A stretch of DNA of 64,000 bases from Chitinophaga fulva (lineage in GTDB: Bacteria; Bacteroidota; Bacteroidia; Chitinophagales; Chitinophagaceae), in contig NZ_JABBGC010000001.1 of assembly GCF_012927205.1 (NCBI RefSeq), positions 2,294,810 to 2,358,809 on the forward strand, in the 5' to 3' direction. The notes under the pieces were generated by a model. It ran no database searches, had not been told where the DNA came from, and saw only the letters and a list, made by a program, of their open reading frames with translations. Shown here piece after piece: positions 1 through 7,864 of the stretch. The position numbers and the translations under genes were made by a program. Within the stretch, counting starts at the first letter, position 1. Every line of letters begins with the position of its first letter.

Positions 1-195
1 ATTTGGTTTCGGAGTTGAAGCCCTGGGCTATGATGTTGTTTAGGCTGTGTCAATGGTAAAGGGTATCAGAAAGGGTAGGTTGGTGTTGTTGTGACGATTG
101 TTGGGAGAATGAATCTGTGAGGGGAATTGATTGTTATTTCTATTTGGTTTCGGAGTTGAAGCCCTGGGCCATGATGTTTGGGCCTGTGTTGATGA
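1..195 (+). repeat. Two direct copies of the GAAGCCCTGGGC palindromic repeat family
   Basis: The first 28 bases of the window recur identically at 142-169 (ATTTGGTTTCGGAGTTGAAG followed by CCCTGGGC), and both copies continue with a similar ATGATGTT...GGCCTGTG tail. They are degenerate members of the family seen as perfect palindromes near 37.3, 37.5 and 41.8 kb: the right half GAAGCCCTGGGC is intact and the left half CCCAGGGC has decayed. The rest of the 327-base stretch before galK is AT-rich towards the gene and shows no convincing gene. TACGTTTA at 311-318 is only a partial match to the -7 box. Confidence 0.7.
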
Positions 196-327
196 TCGCA
201 GGCAAGAACCGAAAACGCAGTACAAGGCCGATTCCGCAAAAATCTTTTCATCTTCTGCACAACATCCTTCTCTTTTCTCGTTTTTTTTATATTTTTAGGT
301 GTAAAATTTACGTTTAATAATTTTCTG

Positions 328-1503
328 ATGATACAGCAAACAAGGGAGAAATTCGTCCGGTTATTTGGAAAAGAGCCTCTGATCGTAGTTTCCCCGGGAA
401 GAATTAACCTCATCGGCGAACATACCGACTATAACGACGGTTTTGTATTGCCAGCCGCCATCGATAAAAAGATTGTATATGCGGTAGCGTTAAACGGTAC
501 CTGTCAATGTAACGCACATGCGGTTTTTACCAATGAAACGGTTTCCTTTGATCTCGATAACGTAGTGCCTACTCCCGGATGGATCAACTACCTGATGGGC
601 GTGGTATATCAGCTGCAACAGGGCAATTATCCGGTGGAAGGATTTGACTGTGTGATTGCGGGTGATATCCCGGTGGGCGCGGGCATGTCTTCTTCTGCAG
701 CAGTGGAAGGCGGACTGGTAGCCGCGCTGGACGAAATTTTTCAATACGGCATGGGCCGCATGGACATGGCTTTGCTGGGCCAGCGGGCAGAACATTCGTT
801 CCCCGGCGTGAAATGCGGTATCATGGACCAGTTTGCCAACCTGCATGGTAAAAAAGACCAGGTAGTACGACTGGACTGCCGCAGCCTGGAATATGAATAT
901 TTCCCATTCGATTTCCCGGAGTACCGCATTGTACTGTGTAATTCCATGGTACATCACTCCCTCGCGTCATCAGAGTACAATGTTCGCCGCCAGCAGTGTG
1001 AAGAAGGTGTAGCAGCTATCCAGGCGCAATATCCGGAGGTGAAGTCGCTCCGCGATGCCACCATGCCCATGCTGGAAGCGGTAAAAGCGCAATTGTCTGC
1101 CAAAGTATATGACCGCTGTAAATATGTGATCGAAGAAATTCAGCGCGTACAGGATGCTACAGCGCTGTTGAAAAAAGGAGACCTGCAGACTTTCGGTCAG
1201 CTGATGTATGCTACCCACGAAGGGTTGAGTGTGCTCTATGAAGTAAGTTGCCCGGAACTGGATTTCCTGGTATCTCTTGCTAAAGAGAGACCGGAAGTGA
1301 CCGGCGCCCGTGTGATGGGTGGTGGTTTCGGCGGTTGTACCATCAATCTGGTAAAACAGGATAAGGTAGATGCTTTCCGCGATTTTGTGACAGCACGTTA
1401 TCAGCAACAATTTGGCAAAGTACCGGAGATTTATGTGACCACGATAGAAAACGGAACTGTGATTTACAGGATTACCGCTGATTCGCCTGATTTGCGGAGA
1501 TAG
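328..1503 (+). CDS. galK: Galactokinase
   Basis: Phosphorylates alpha-D-galactose at C1 with ATP, the entry step of the cytoplasmic Leloir pathway. At 391 aa it has the normal family length. The galactokinase signature GRINLIGEHTDYNDG lies at residues 24-38, the GHMP ATP-binding motif PVGAGMSSSAA at about 115-126 and the third GHMP motif GARVMGGGFGGC at about 326-337. The likely catalytic Asp is in GIMDQF near 167. The ATG at 328 fits the usual N-terminus. The last dozen residues (YRITADSPDLRR) are odd: the DNA encoding them matches a 49-nt interspersed repeat found at three other gene ends here, so the tail looks like repeat-derived sequence read through to a new stop. No other Leloir gene lies nearby. 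Confidence 0.96.
   Translation: MIQQTREKFVRLFGKEPLIVVSPGRINLIGEHTDYNDGFVLPAAIDKKIVYAVALNGTCQCNAHAVFTNETVSFDLDNVVPTPGWINYLMGVVYQLQQGNYPVEGFDCVIAGDIPVGAGMSSSAAVEGGLVAALDEIFQYGMGRMDMALLGQRAEHSFPGVKCGIMDQFANLHGKKDQVVRLDCRSLEYEYFPFDFPEYRIVLCNSMVHHSLASSEYNVRRQQCEEGVAAIQAQYPEVKSLRDATMPMLEAVKAQLSAKVYDRCKYVIEEIQRVQDATALLKKGDLQTFGQLMYATHEGLSVLYEVSCPELDFLVSLAKERPEVTGARVMGGGFGGCTINLVKQDKVDAFRDFVTARYQQQFGKVPEIYVTTIENGTVIYRITADSPDLRR
1455..1503 (+). repeat. 49-nt gene-end repeat, copy embedded in galK
   Basis: Begins AACTGTGATT and contains CCGCTGATTCGCCTGAT, as in the copy at 1642-1690 read on the opposite strand; by eye the two match at about 38 of 49 positions. Unlike the other three copies, this one is translated: it supplies the last 16 codons and the stop of galK. 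Confidence 0.7.
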
Positions 1504-1565
1504 CAGCGGAGATAAATGTGGATAACCTTAGGTTATTGTTCATATTGTATTATTGTATTAAAAAG

Positions 1566-1599
1566 GAATCGCCCACTGACAATTGTCGGTGGGCGATTC
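1566..1599. terminator. Bidirectional hairpin terminator between galK and the GH109-like gene
   Basis: GAATCGCCCAC at 1566-1576 pairs perfectly with GTGGGCGATTC at 1589-1599. An inner TGAC/GTCG pairs partly, and the hairpin is flanked by A-rich and T-rich sequence. It lies between two convergent genes, so it can serve both. Confidence 0.85.
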
Positions 1600-1641
1600 T
1601 CTTTTAGTTATATCTATTTTAATCTTTCTTTGATTTCGCTA

Positions 1642-1690
1642 TGATCTTCGTTCATCAGGCGAATCAGCGGAAATCATGGCCATCACAGTT
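1642..1690 (-). repeat. 49-nt gene-end repeat at the stop of the GH109-like gene
   Basis: On the minus strand it reads AACTGTGATGGCCATGATTT and then CCGCTGATTCGCCTGAT. Its first two bases are the last two of the TAA stop codon (1691-1689) of the GH109-like gene, so the element begins exactly at the end of the coding region. It is an inverted partner of the copy in galK, with the terminator between them. Confidence 0.85.
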
Positions 1691-3083
1691 AGTACTGATC
1701 GTCCAGTGCGAAGATCGGTTTTCTGTTCATCCAGCGACCGCGGGTGAAGTCAGGGATGTATTGCACGCTGCCGCCTTCGAGAATAGATTGTTCGCTGAGC
1801 GGAGTGATAGCATACCAGGTAGCCATATCGTATACGTCGAGCTGGTAAGGAGTGCCGCGTTTGATGCTTTCCACGAAGGAGTTGAGCACGTACCAGTCCA
1901 TGCCGCCGTGGCCTGCGCCTTTAGCGTCGTTGGCATAACGTTTCCACAGCGGGTGGTCGTACTTGCCGAAATAGCTGTTGGCATCATCCGGTTTGCCGGT
2001 TTTTTCCCACTCGTCGAACGGACTTTTCTTTTCGATATATATGGAGTCCTGATCATCCATCCACAGGCCGTTAGTACCCTGAACGCGGAAGTTGAGGGAG
2101 TAAGGGCGAGGAGAGTTGGTATCGTGGGACAGCATGATGGTTTCACCATTGCTGGTTGTCATCAAAGAAGAAACGATATCACCGAGTTTGAATTTCACTT
2201 TTGCGTTCGGATGGCTTTCGCTGCTGTTATCCACGATGTATTTGTGGAGGCCGCGGGATTTGGTGGCCACAGAAGTGATGGTCATGAGGCGGTTGCCGCG
2301 GTTCATGTTGATCACGTTACCGATAGGGCCGAGACCGTGGGAAGGGTAGAGGTCAGCATTGCGGTGAACGGAGTGGTTAGTTCTCCATTTTGCTTCAGAC
2401 AGCGCGTTTTCGCCGAATTCCACACCACCACCGTAGTATTGTTTACCGTTGTTGAATTTCACCCCGCGAAGGTCGTGCTGGTAGCCGCCCTGCAAGTGGG
2501 TGATTTCGCCGAACAGGCCCTGGCGTGCCATGTTCAGTACCGCCATAACGTCTCTGCGGTAGCACACGTTTTCCATACCGAAAACCTGAACGCCGGTAGC
2601 TTCGCTGGTGTTCACCAGCTCCCAGCATTCCTGGATATCGGAGGCGCCGCATACTTCCACAGCAGGGGTTTTACCGGCTTTCATAGCAGCGATGGCCATG
2701 ATGGAGTGCCATTCCCAGGGGGTAGCGATGATCACCGCATCGATGTCATCTCTTTTCAGCAGATTATGGTAATCTTCCGGACCGTTGGTGTATTCAGCCA
2801 CTTTTCTTTTGCCGCCGTATACCTTGGTGATCATATCTCTTGCTTTAGGAACGGTATAAGCCGTGTCGGGGTCCGCAAAAGCTACCACGTCAACGTCTTC
2901 ACGATGCAGGCAAAGGCTGAGGTGACTCAGGCCGCGGGCGCCTACGCCGATCAGACCAATTCTTACCTTGGGTTTCTTTTCATTGGCAAACAGTTTAGCA
3001 GAGGAGCCGAGCATAGAGAGTCCTATACCTGCGGCCGCCGTGTTTTTGAGAAAACTTCTGCGATGCAGTGGTTGTTTATTCAT
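1689..3083 (-). CDS. Tat-exported Gfo/Idh/MocA oxidoreductase, GH109-like (alpha-N-acetylgalactosaminidase type)
   Basis: 464 aa. A twin-arginine signal is visible at the start (RRSFLK at residues 8-13, then a short hydrophobic stretch), so the protein is expected in the periplasm. The Rossmann nucleotide-binding motif GLIGVGARG is at 43-51. The C-terminal signature GHGGMDW...LDVYDMATW...PDFTRGRW is typical of GH109, an NAD-dependent retaining glycosidase family acting on alpha-GalNAc. The family call rests on overall resemblance; a general sugar-acid or sugar dehydrogenase role cannot be excluded. It is divergent from a secreted GH29 fucosidase, which fits joint trimming of host or mucin-like glycans. 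The 251-base gap (3084-3334) must hold both promoters, but I see no exact -7 box in it. Confidence 0.8.
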   Translation of the reverse strand: MNKQPLHRRSFLKNTAAAGIGLSMLGSSAKLFANEKKPKVRIGLIGVGARGLSHLSLCLHREDVDVVAFADPDTAYTVPKARDMITKVYGGKRKVAEYTNGPEDYHNLLKRDDIDAVIIATPWEWHSIMAIAAMKAGKTPAVEVCGASDIQECWELVNTSEATGVQVFGMENVCYRRDVMAVLNMARQGLFGEITHLQGGYQHDLRGVKFNNGKQYYGGGVEFGENALSEAKWRTNHSVHRNADLYPSHGLGPIGNVINMNRGNRLMTITSVATKSRGLHKYIVDNSSESHPNAKVKFKLGDIVSSLMTTSNGETIMLSHDTNSPRPYSLNFRVQGTNGLWMDDQDSIYIEKKSPFDEWEKTGKPDDANSYFGKYDHPLWKRYANDAKGAGHGGMDWYVLNSFVESIKRGTPYQLDVYDMATWYAITPLSEQSILEGGSVQYIPDFTRGRWMNRKPIFALDDQY

Positions 3084-3334
3084 TGTTCAGTTTTTAATAT
3101 CGTATAATGATACGTTGTGAAGGGACTAAATTTATAAAAAATGCCTCGTGTAAACCAACCCAGGTAGCTTTTTTATTACATTTTTGTGATAAACGGTGAA
3201 AAAAGCGACAGTTGAATGGTTAATATTCAATTATGAATAGAGAATACCCGATCATCTCTGATAAGGGATGCGGATTATCTTCGCTCAGCAGGAATTTTTG
3301 GAGCTGACCTGTAATCTGTAATTTATCCAGTGAA

Positions 3335-5392
3335 ATGAAAAAGACCAATTTACTATTAGCCGGGTTGTTTGCCTGCGGCATGGCCACGGCACAGAAGATA
3401 CAGCCTTATGGTGCGCTGCCGTCCAAAGCGCAGGTGGCCTGGAATGACATGGAGTATTACATGTTCATCCACTTCGGACCCAACACCTTTACCAACAAGG
3501 AGTGGGGACATGGTGATGAAGATCCGAAGGTGTTTAACCCTACCCGCCTCGATGCCCGTCAGTGGGCGCGTACCGCCAAACAGGCTGGTATGAAAGGCAT
3601 TGTGATCACCGCCAAACACCATGATGGTTTTTGTTTGTGGCCTTCCAAATACAGTACCCATACTGTTCGCGAAAGCGCCTGGAAAAACGGGAAAGGTGAT
3701 GTGCTCGCAGAACTGTCTGCCGCCTGTAAGGAATACGGCCTGAAGTTCGGCGTGTACCTGTCGCCCTGGGACCGCAACCATCCTGAGTATGGTACCGCCA
3801 CTTATAACCAGGTATTTGCCAATACGTTGGAAGAAGTGCTTTCCGGCTACGGCCCTGTATTTGAGCAGTGGTTCGATGGCGCCAATGGTGGTAACGTGAA
3901 ACAGCCTTATGACTGGGACCTGTTCCATAAAGTAGTATATAAACATCAGCCTAACGCCGTTATTTTCAGTGACGTAGGACCGGGCTGCCGTTGGGTGGGC
4001 AATGAAAATGGCATCGCCGGCACCACCAACTGGAGCACGCTGAATGTGAAAGGGTTTTCGCCCGGTGCTGGTGGTCCTCCTACCAAATCGCTCAACGAAG
4101 GCAATGAAGGCGGTGAAAAATGGATACCTGCAGAATGTGATGTGTCTATCCGTCCGGGATGGTTCTACAGCCCGGAGACAGATGACAAGGTGAAATCTGT
4201 CAATACCCTGCTGGATATCTATTACGGTTCCGTAGGCCGCAATGGCAACCTGATCCTGAATGTGCCTATTGACCGGGAAGGGTTGATCCATCCGAATGAT
4301 TCCACCCGTTTGATGGAGCTGCGCCGTGTGTTGGACGCATCTTTCAAAAACAATCTCGCCAAAAATGCGGTAGTAACGGCGACGGATACACGTAAAAATG
4401 ACCCGGAGGTGAAAGTGTCTCATCTCACAGATGGTACCAATGCTACCTACTGGGCTACGCCGGACAATGTGACCAAAACGACGGTGAAGCTGGCATTTAA
4501 AAAGCCGGTGACTTTCAACCGGGTGGTGTTGCAGGAGTACATCGCGCTGGGGCAGCGCGTGAGCGCCTTCAGCGTAGAGATCCTGGACAACGGCGTGAAG
4601 AAAGAGATCGCCCGGGAAACCACTATCGGGCACAAGCGTATCCTGCGCCTGCCAGACTATACCACTACCGAAGTATATATTAATATATTAGACGCCAAGG
4701 CGGCGCCGGTAATCAGCGAGGTGCAGCTGTATGAAGCACCCGGCATGCTGGCCACACCGGAGATTCATCGCGCTAAGGATGGCAAGGTGACCATCACCGC
4801 TGCCTCAGCCGATCCGGAAATACATTACACCACCGATGGTACCGCGCCTACGCTCCAGTCTCCGCTGTATACGCCGCAGACTGTTATCAGTCTGCCTCAT
4901 GGAGGTGACGTAAAAGCCCGGGCATTCCTGCGCAAAACAAATGCTGCCAGTCCGGAGGTAAAAGCCAGCTTCGATGTAGCGCCTGCCAAGTGGCAGGTAG
5001 TGGCTCCGGCCGCTACCGAAGCAGCCAGGGCTATCGACGGCAATCCGGCTACGGTATGGGCATCTGACAAAAAAGCGACACAGTACCCGCACCAGCTGGA
5101 TGTAGATCTGGGTGAAACGCTGACCCTGAAAGGGTTTACTTACACGCCTACCACCCATGAGCACATCGGCGGCGTGATCTATGGTTATGCTTTCTATACG
5201 AGCACAGATGGTAAGAGCTGGGGACAACCGGCAGCCACCGGTAGTTTCGCCAACATCAAAAACAACCCGGTACAGCAGACCGTTACTTTTGCGCCGGTGA
5301 AAGCCAGGTTTGTCCGGTTGGTGGCACTTACGCCGGCTGCTGAAAAAGACAATCAGGCCAGTGTGGCCGAATTGGGAATTATCACCAGATAG
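3335..5392 (+). CDS. Secreted alpha-L-fucosidase, GH29 family, with accessory C-terminal domains
   Basis: 685 aa with an N-terminal signal peptide (about residues 1-19, ending ATAQK). The GH29 catalytic barrel covers roughly 25-330. The WFDG motif gives the likely nucleophile Asp at about 181, and HFGPNTF plus AKHHDGFCLW are typical of the family. A beta-sandwich (F5/8-like) follows at about 335-460. Then comes a chitobiase/hexosaminidase-type C-terminal domain (IHYTTDGTAPT motif, about 475-540) and a final F5/8-type discoidin domain. Such modules bind sugars and keep the enzyme on glycan. Fucose release outside the cytoplasm is inferred from the signal. The enzyme most resembles GH29-B (alpha-1,3/1,4 linkage) forms, but linkage cannot be decided from sequence alone. 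Confidence 0.9.
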   Translation: MKKTNLLLAGLFACGMATAQKIQPYGALPSKAQVAWNDMEYYMFIHFGPNTFTNKEWGHGDEDPKVFNPTRLDARQWARTAKQAGMKGIVITAKHHDGFCLWPSKYSTHTVRESAWKNGKGDVLAELSAACKEYGLKFGVYLSPWDRNHPEYGTATYNQVFANTLEEVLSGYGPVFEQWFDGANGGNVKQPYDWDLFHKVVYKHQPNAVIFSDVGPGCRWVGNENGIAGTTNWSTLNVKGFSPGAGGPPTKSLNEGNEGGEKWIPAECDVSIRPGWFYSPETDDKVKSVNTLLDIYYGSVGRNGNLILNVPIDREGLIHPNDSTRLMELRRVLDASFKNNLAKNAVVTATDTRKNDPEVKVSHLTDGTNATYWATPDNVTKTTVKLAFKKPVTFNRVVLQEYIALGQRVSAFSVEILDNGVKKEIARETTIGHKRILRLPDYTTTEVYINILDAKAAPVISEVQLYEAPGMLATPEIHRAKDGKVTITAASADPEIHYTTDGTAPTLQSPLYTPQTVISLPHGGDVKARAFLRKTNAASPEVKASFDVAPAKWQVVAPAATEAARAIDGNPATVWASDKKATQYPHQLDVDLGETLTLKGFTYTPTTHEHIGGVIYGYAFYTSTDGKSWGQPAATGSFANIKNNPVQQTVTFAPVKARFVRLVALTPAAEKDNQASVAELGIITR

Positions 5393-5412
5393 TATATAAA
5401 TAACTAAAGTAT

Positions 5413-5455
5413 AAGGCGGCTGGTTCCTGACGAGTTGGGCACAGCCGCCTTTTTG
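5413..5455 (+). terminator. Rho-independent terminator after the GH29 gene
   Basis: AAGGCGGCTG (5413-5422) pairs with CAGCCGCCTT (5442-5451), followed by a T-run. Confidence 0.9.
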
Positions 5456-5498
5456 TTAACGGTTTGAAAAAAATCGGTATTCCCCAAAAAAAATTCGA

Positions 5499-5527
5499 TT
5501 GATTAAAAAGATATTATTATAACTTTG
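5499..5527 (+). promoter_or_regulatory. Bacteroidota promoter of the arginine operon
   Basis: TTG at 5499-5501, an 18-base spacer, then TAACTTTG at 5520-5527, an exact TAnnTTTG -7 box. Transcription should start near 5534, leaving a leader of about 270 nt before the first enzyme gene. Confidence 0.8.
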
Positions 5528-5580
5528 CGGTTAATCTAAACTAAAGACAATATTTATAACAATTTAACGCTGAACTGAAG

Positions 5581-5697
5581 TTGGAAAAAACCGCAACTCA
5601 TACCAACATCTCTGCATATCATCCCGCTTTAAATAAAGGGGTATATTCTGTTGGGTTCAATGTCTTTAGATTCCTTTCCCGACGACCCAGGATTTGA
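5581..5697 (+). CDS. Putative arginine leader peptide (38 codons) upstream of the arg operon
   Basis: A TTG-initiated ORF of 38 sense codons ending with TGA at 5695-5697. Its last nine codons spell R-F-L-S-R-R-P-R-I, with Arg codons AGA, CGA, CGA and AGG. The start context AAGTTGGAAAA is repeated exactly at the TTG start of the first operon enzyme (5804-5814), which suggests both are real starts. It lies within the long leader after a clear promoter, and its stop overlaps the first of several hairpins. This is the layout of an amino-acid attenuator: ribosome stalling on Arg codons would change leader folding. No homologue is recalled, so both translation and function are inferred. Confidence 0.55.
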   Translation: MEKTATHTNISAYHPALNKGVYSVGFNVFRFLSRRPRI

Positions 5698-5764
5698 TAG
5701 CGCTTGTCATACAACCGCTATCGCGCCGGATATCCCCATGTCCGGTGAATGTTCCGTAATGGAA
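5696..5764 (+). promoter_or_regulatory. Cluster of hairpins between the arginine leader ORF and the first enzyme gene
   Basis: Three stems lie in a row. GATAGCG (5696-5702) pairs with CGCTATC (5716-5722). CCGGATAT (5726-5733) pairs with ATGTCCGG (5738-5745) over a CCCC loop with one G-U pair. TTCC (5752-5755) pairs with GGAA (5761-5764). The first stem begins inside the leader ORF stop codon. No T-run of a classic terminator follows, so control of translation or of a factor-dependent terminator is more likely than simple intrinsic attenuation. Confidence 0.45.
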
Positions 5765-5806
5765 TACTTCAATTTATTTATTGATTCACGATTTCAATTT
5801 TAAAAG

Positions 5807-6601
5807 TTGGAAAATCAGCATATCATCGTTAGGGTAGCCACACCTGACGATATACACTATTCAAAAACCATCACTGATGAGATGGAGGCGTCTGCAAAAG
5901 CGCGTGGGACCGGTATTGCGAAACGTTCACCGGCTTATGTGGAGCTTAAAATGCAGGAGGGCAAGGCTGTTATTGCGTTAACCGAAACGGGCGACTGGGT
6001 AGGCTTTTGTTATATAGAAGCCTGGGGCCATGGAAAATTTGTAGCCAACTCGGGGCTGATCGTGAATCCTGCCTTCCGTGGGCATGGCGTGGCTAAGTCC
6101 ATCAAACACAAAATCTTTGAACTGTCAAGAGAAATGTATCCTGAGTCCAAAATCTTTGGCCTCACTACTGGTCTCGCTGTGATGAAGATCAACTCTGAAC
6201 TGGGTTACGAGCCTGTTACCTATTCCGAACTGACTGATGACGAAGAATTCTGGAAAGGCTGCCGCAGCTGTGTGAACTTTGATATCCTCACCAGCAAACA
6301 GCGGAAGAACTGCCTGTGCACAGCTATGCTGTACGATCCGGCGGAAAAGCTGAAAGAAGCAGAAGAGCGTGCTATGGCTGATGCCAAAGCTAAAGAGGAA
6401 GCCGCGGCCGCTGCCGCGCAACCAGTGAACCAGCTGTCTGTGACCGCTGCCGGTCAGATCCACCACGAGAAAAGACGCCGAAGATTTAAAGGAAACATAA
6501 AGCTCTACGAACGCTGGTTAAGATTTAAAAGATTTGTTTTGCTCAACAGCAAAAAAGAAGGCGGCGCCACCGGCACCAGGAAAAAATTCTTCCTGTTCTG
6601 A
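5807..6601 (+). CDS. GNAT family acyltransferase at the head of the arginine operon (candidate N-acyl-glutamate synthase)
   Basis: 264 aa, starting at TTG 5807 because an in-frame TAA (5801-5803) lies just upstream and the sequence after the TTG already belongs to the fold. The GNAT acyl-CoA motif is seen around residues 88-100 (VNPAFRGHGVAKSI). The rest of the pathway genes are here but neither argA nor argJ is, so this enzyme probably makes the N-acylated glutamate (acetyl or succinyl) that feeds argB. The C-terminal 90 residues are odd: an Ala/Glu/Lys-rich linker, then a strongly basic tail (HHEKRRRRFKG..., ending RKKFFLF), which is not part of a usual GNAT domain. It is followed after 57 bases by argG. 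Substrate assignment is contextual. Confidence 0.75.
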   Translation: MENQHIIVRVATPDDIHYSKTITDEMEASAKARGTGIAKRSPAYVELKMQEGKAVIALTETGDWVGFCYIEAWGHGKFVANSGLIVNPAFRGHGVAKSIKHKIFELSREMYPESKIFGLTTGLAVMKINSELGYEPVTYSELTDDEEFWKGCRSCVNFDILTSKQRKNCLCTAMLYDPAEKLKEAEERAMADAKAKEEAAAAAAQPVNQLSVTAAGQIHHEKRRRRFKGNIKLYERWLRFKRFVLLNSKKEGGATGTRKKFFLF

Positions 6602-6658
6602 AGTCTGCCACACACTGTCTGAAAATATAGTTCTGAAAATATAAATGATGTCGTAAAA

Positions 6659-7849
6659 ATGAAAAAAGTAGTACTGGGATTTAGCGGAGGACTTGATACT
6701 TCCTATTGCGTTAAATATCTGACCGAAGAAAAAGGATATGAGGTGCATTCCGTAATCGTCAACACCGGCGGTTTCTCTGAAGAAGAGCTGCAGGAAATTG
6801 AGAAACGCGCTTACAACCTGGGCGTTAAAAGTCACAAGACTGTTAATGCGGTTCGTTCCTACTACGACGGCGTTATTAAATACCTGATTTTCGGGAACGT
6901 ATTGAAAAACAATACCTACCCGCTGAGCGTGAGCGCAGAGCGTATGAGCCAGGCACTGGCCATCGCGGAATATGTGAAAGAAGTAGGTGCTGACGCTGTA
7001 GCACATGGCAGCACCGGTGCAGGCAACGACCAGGTGCGTTTTGACATGGTGTTTCACATCATGATCCCTGGTGTGGAGATCATCACCCCCATCCGTGACA
7101 TGAAGCTGAGCCGTGAAGCAGAAATTGACTACCTGCGTTCCAAAGGCGTGGAAGTGAACTTCGAGAAAGCCATGTACTCCATCAATAAAGGTATGTGGGG
7201 CACTTCCGTAGGCGGTAAGGAAACACTGACTTCCAACGGTATGTTGCCGGAAGCAGCATGGCCTACCCAGCTGACCAAACAGGGTGAAGAACAAGTAAAA
7301 CTGACTTTCGAGAAAGGTGAACTGACTGGTGTGAATGACCAGCAATTCGGTCACCCGTCTGAAGCTATCCAATATCTGCAAACGATCGCAGGGCCATTTG
7401 CTATTGGCCGCGATATCCACGTGGGCGACACCATCATTGGTATCAAAGGCCGTGTAGGCTTCGAAGCCGCTGCGCCAATGGTGATCATCAAAGCACACCA
7501 CGCACTGGAAAAACATGTGCTCACCAAATGGCAGCTGACCTGGAAAGACCAGCTGGCACAGTTTTACGGCAACTGGATGCACGAAGGACAGATCATGGAC
7601 CCGGTGATGCGCGATATTGAAGCATTCCTGCAACACACTCAGGAGAATGTTTCCGGTGAAGTGTTCGTGACCCTGATGCCTTACCGTTTCCAGGTAACCG
7701 GTATCCAGTCACCTTACGACCTGATGAACAGCAAATTCGGCAAGTACGGCGAAATGAACAGCGGCTGGTCCGGCGAAGACGTAAGAGGCTTCAGTAAAAT
7801 CTTTGGTAATCAGACAATGATCTGGCATCAGGTTAAAAATTCTCTCTAA
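6659..7849 (+). CDS. argG: Argininosuccinate synthase
   Basis: 396 aa, family length. Joins citrulline and aspartate with ATP to give argininosuccinate, the penultimate step of arginine synthesis, in the cytoplasm. The PP-loop SGGLDTS is at residues 9-15; the AHGSTGAGNDQVRF segment and the EGxxxDPVMRDIE region are typical of the enzyme. It sits second in the operon, 57 bases after the GNAT gene and 15 before argC, so it shares the leader-controlled transcript. Confidence 0.97.
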   Translation: MKKVVLGFSGGLDTSYCVKYLTEEKGYEVHSVIVNTGGFSEEELQEIEKRAYNLGVKSHKTVNAVRSYYDGVIKYLIFGNVLKNNTYPLSVSAERMSQALAIAEYVKEVGADAVAHGSTGAGNDQVRFDMVFHIMIPGVEIITPIRDMKLSREAEIDYLRSKGVEVNFEKAMYSINKGMWGTSVGGKETLTSNGMLPEAAWPTQLTKQGEEQVKLTFEKGELTGVNDQQFGHPSEAIQYLQTIAGPFAIGRDIHVGDTIIGIKGRVGFEAAAPMVIIKAHHALEKHVLTKWQLTWKDQLAQFYGNWMHEGQIMDPVMRDIEAFLQHTQENVSGEVFVTLMPYRFQVTGIQSPYDLMNSKFGKYGEMNSGWSGEDVRGFSKIFGNQTMIWHQVKNSL

Positions 7850-7864
7850 AATCAGCATCGAAAA

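Noticed and set aside
1641-3107. Long plus-strand frame opposite the GH109-like gene (488 codons)
   Set aside because: Composition is His/Val/Phe-rich nonsense typical of the antisense of a GC-biased gene; the minus-strand gene has Tat signal and family motifs.
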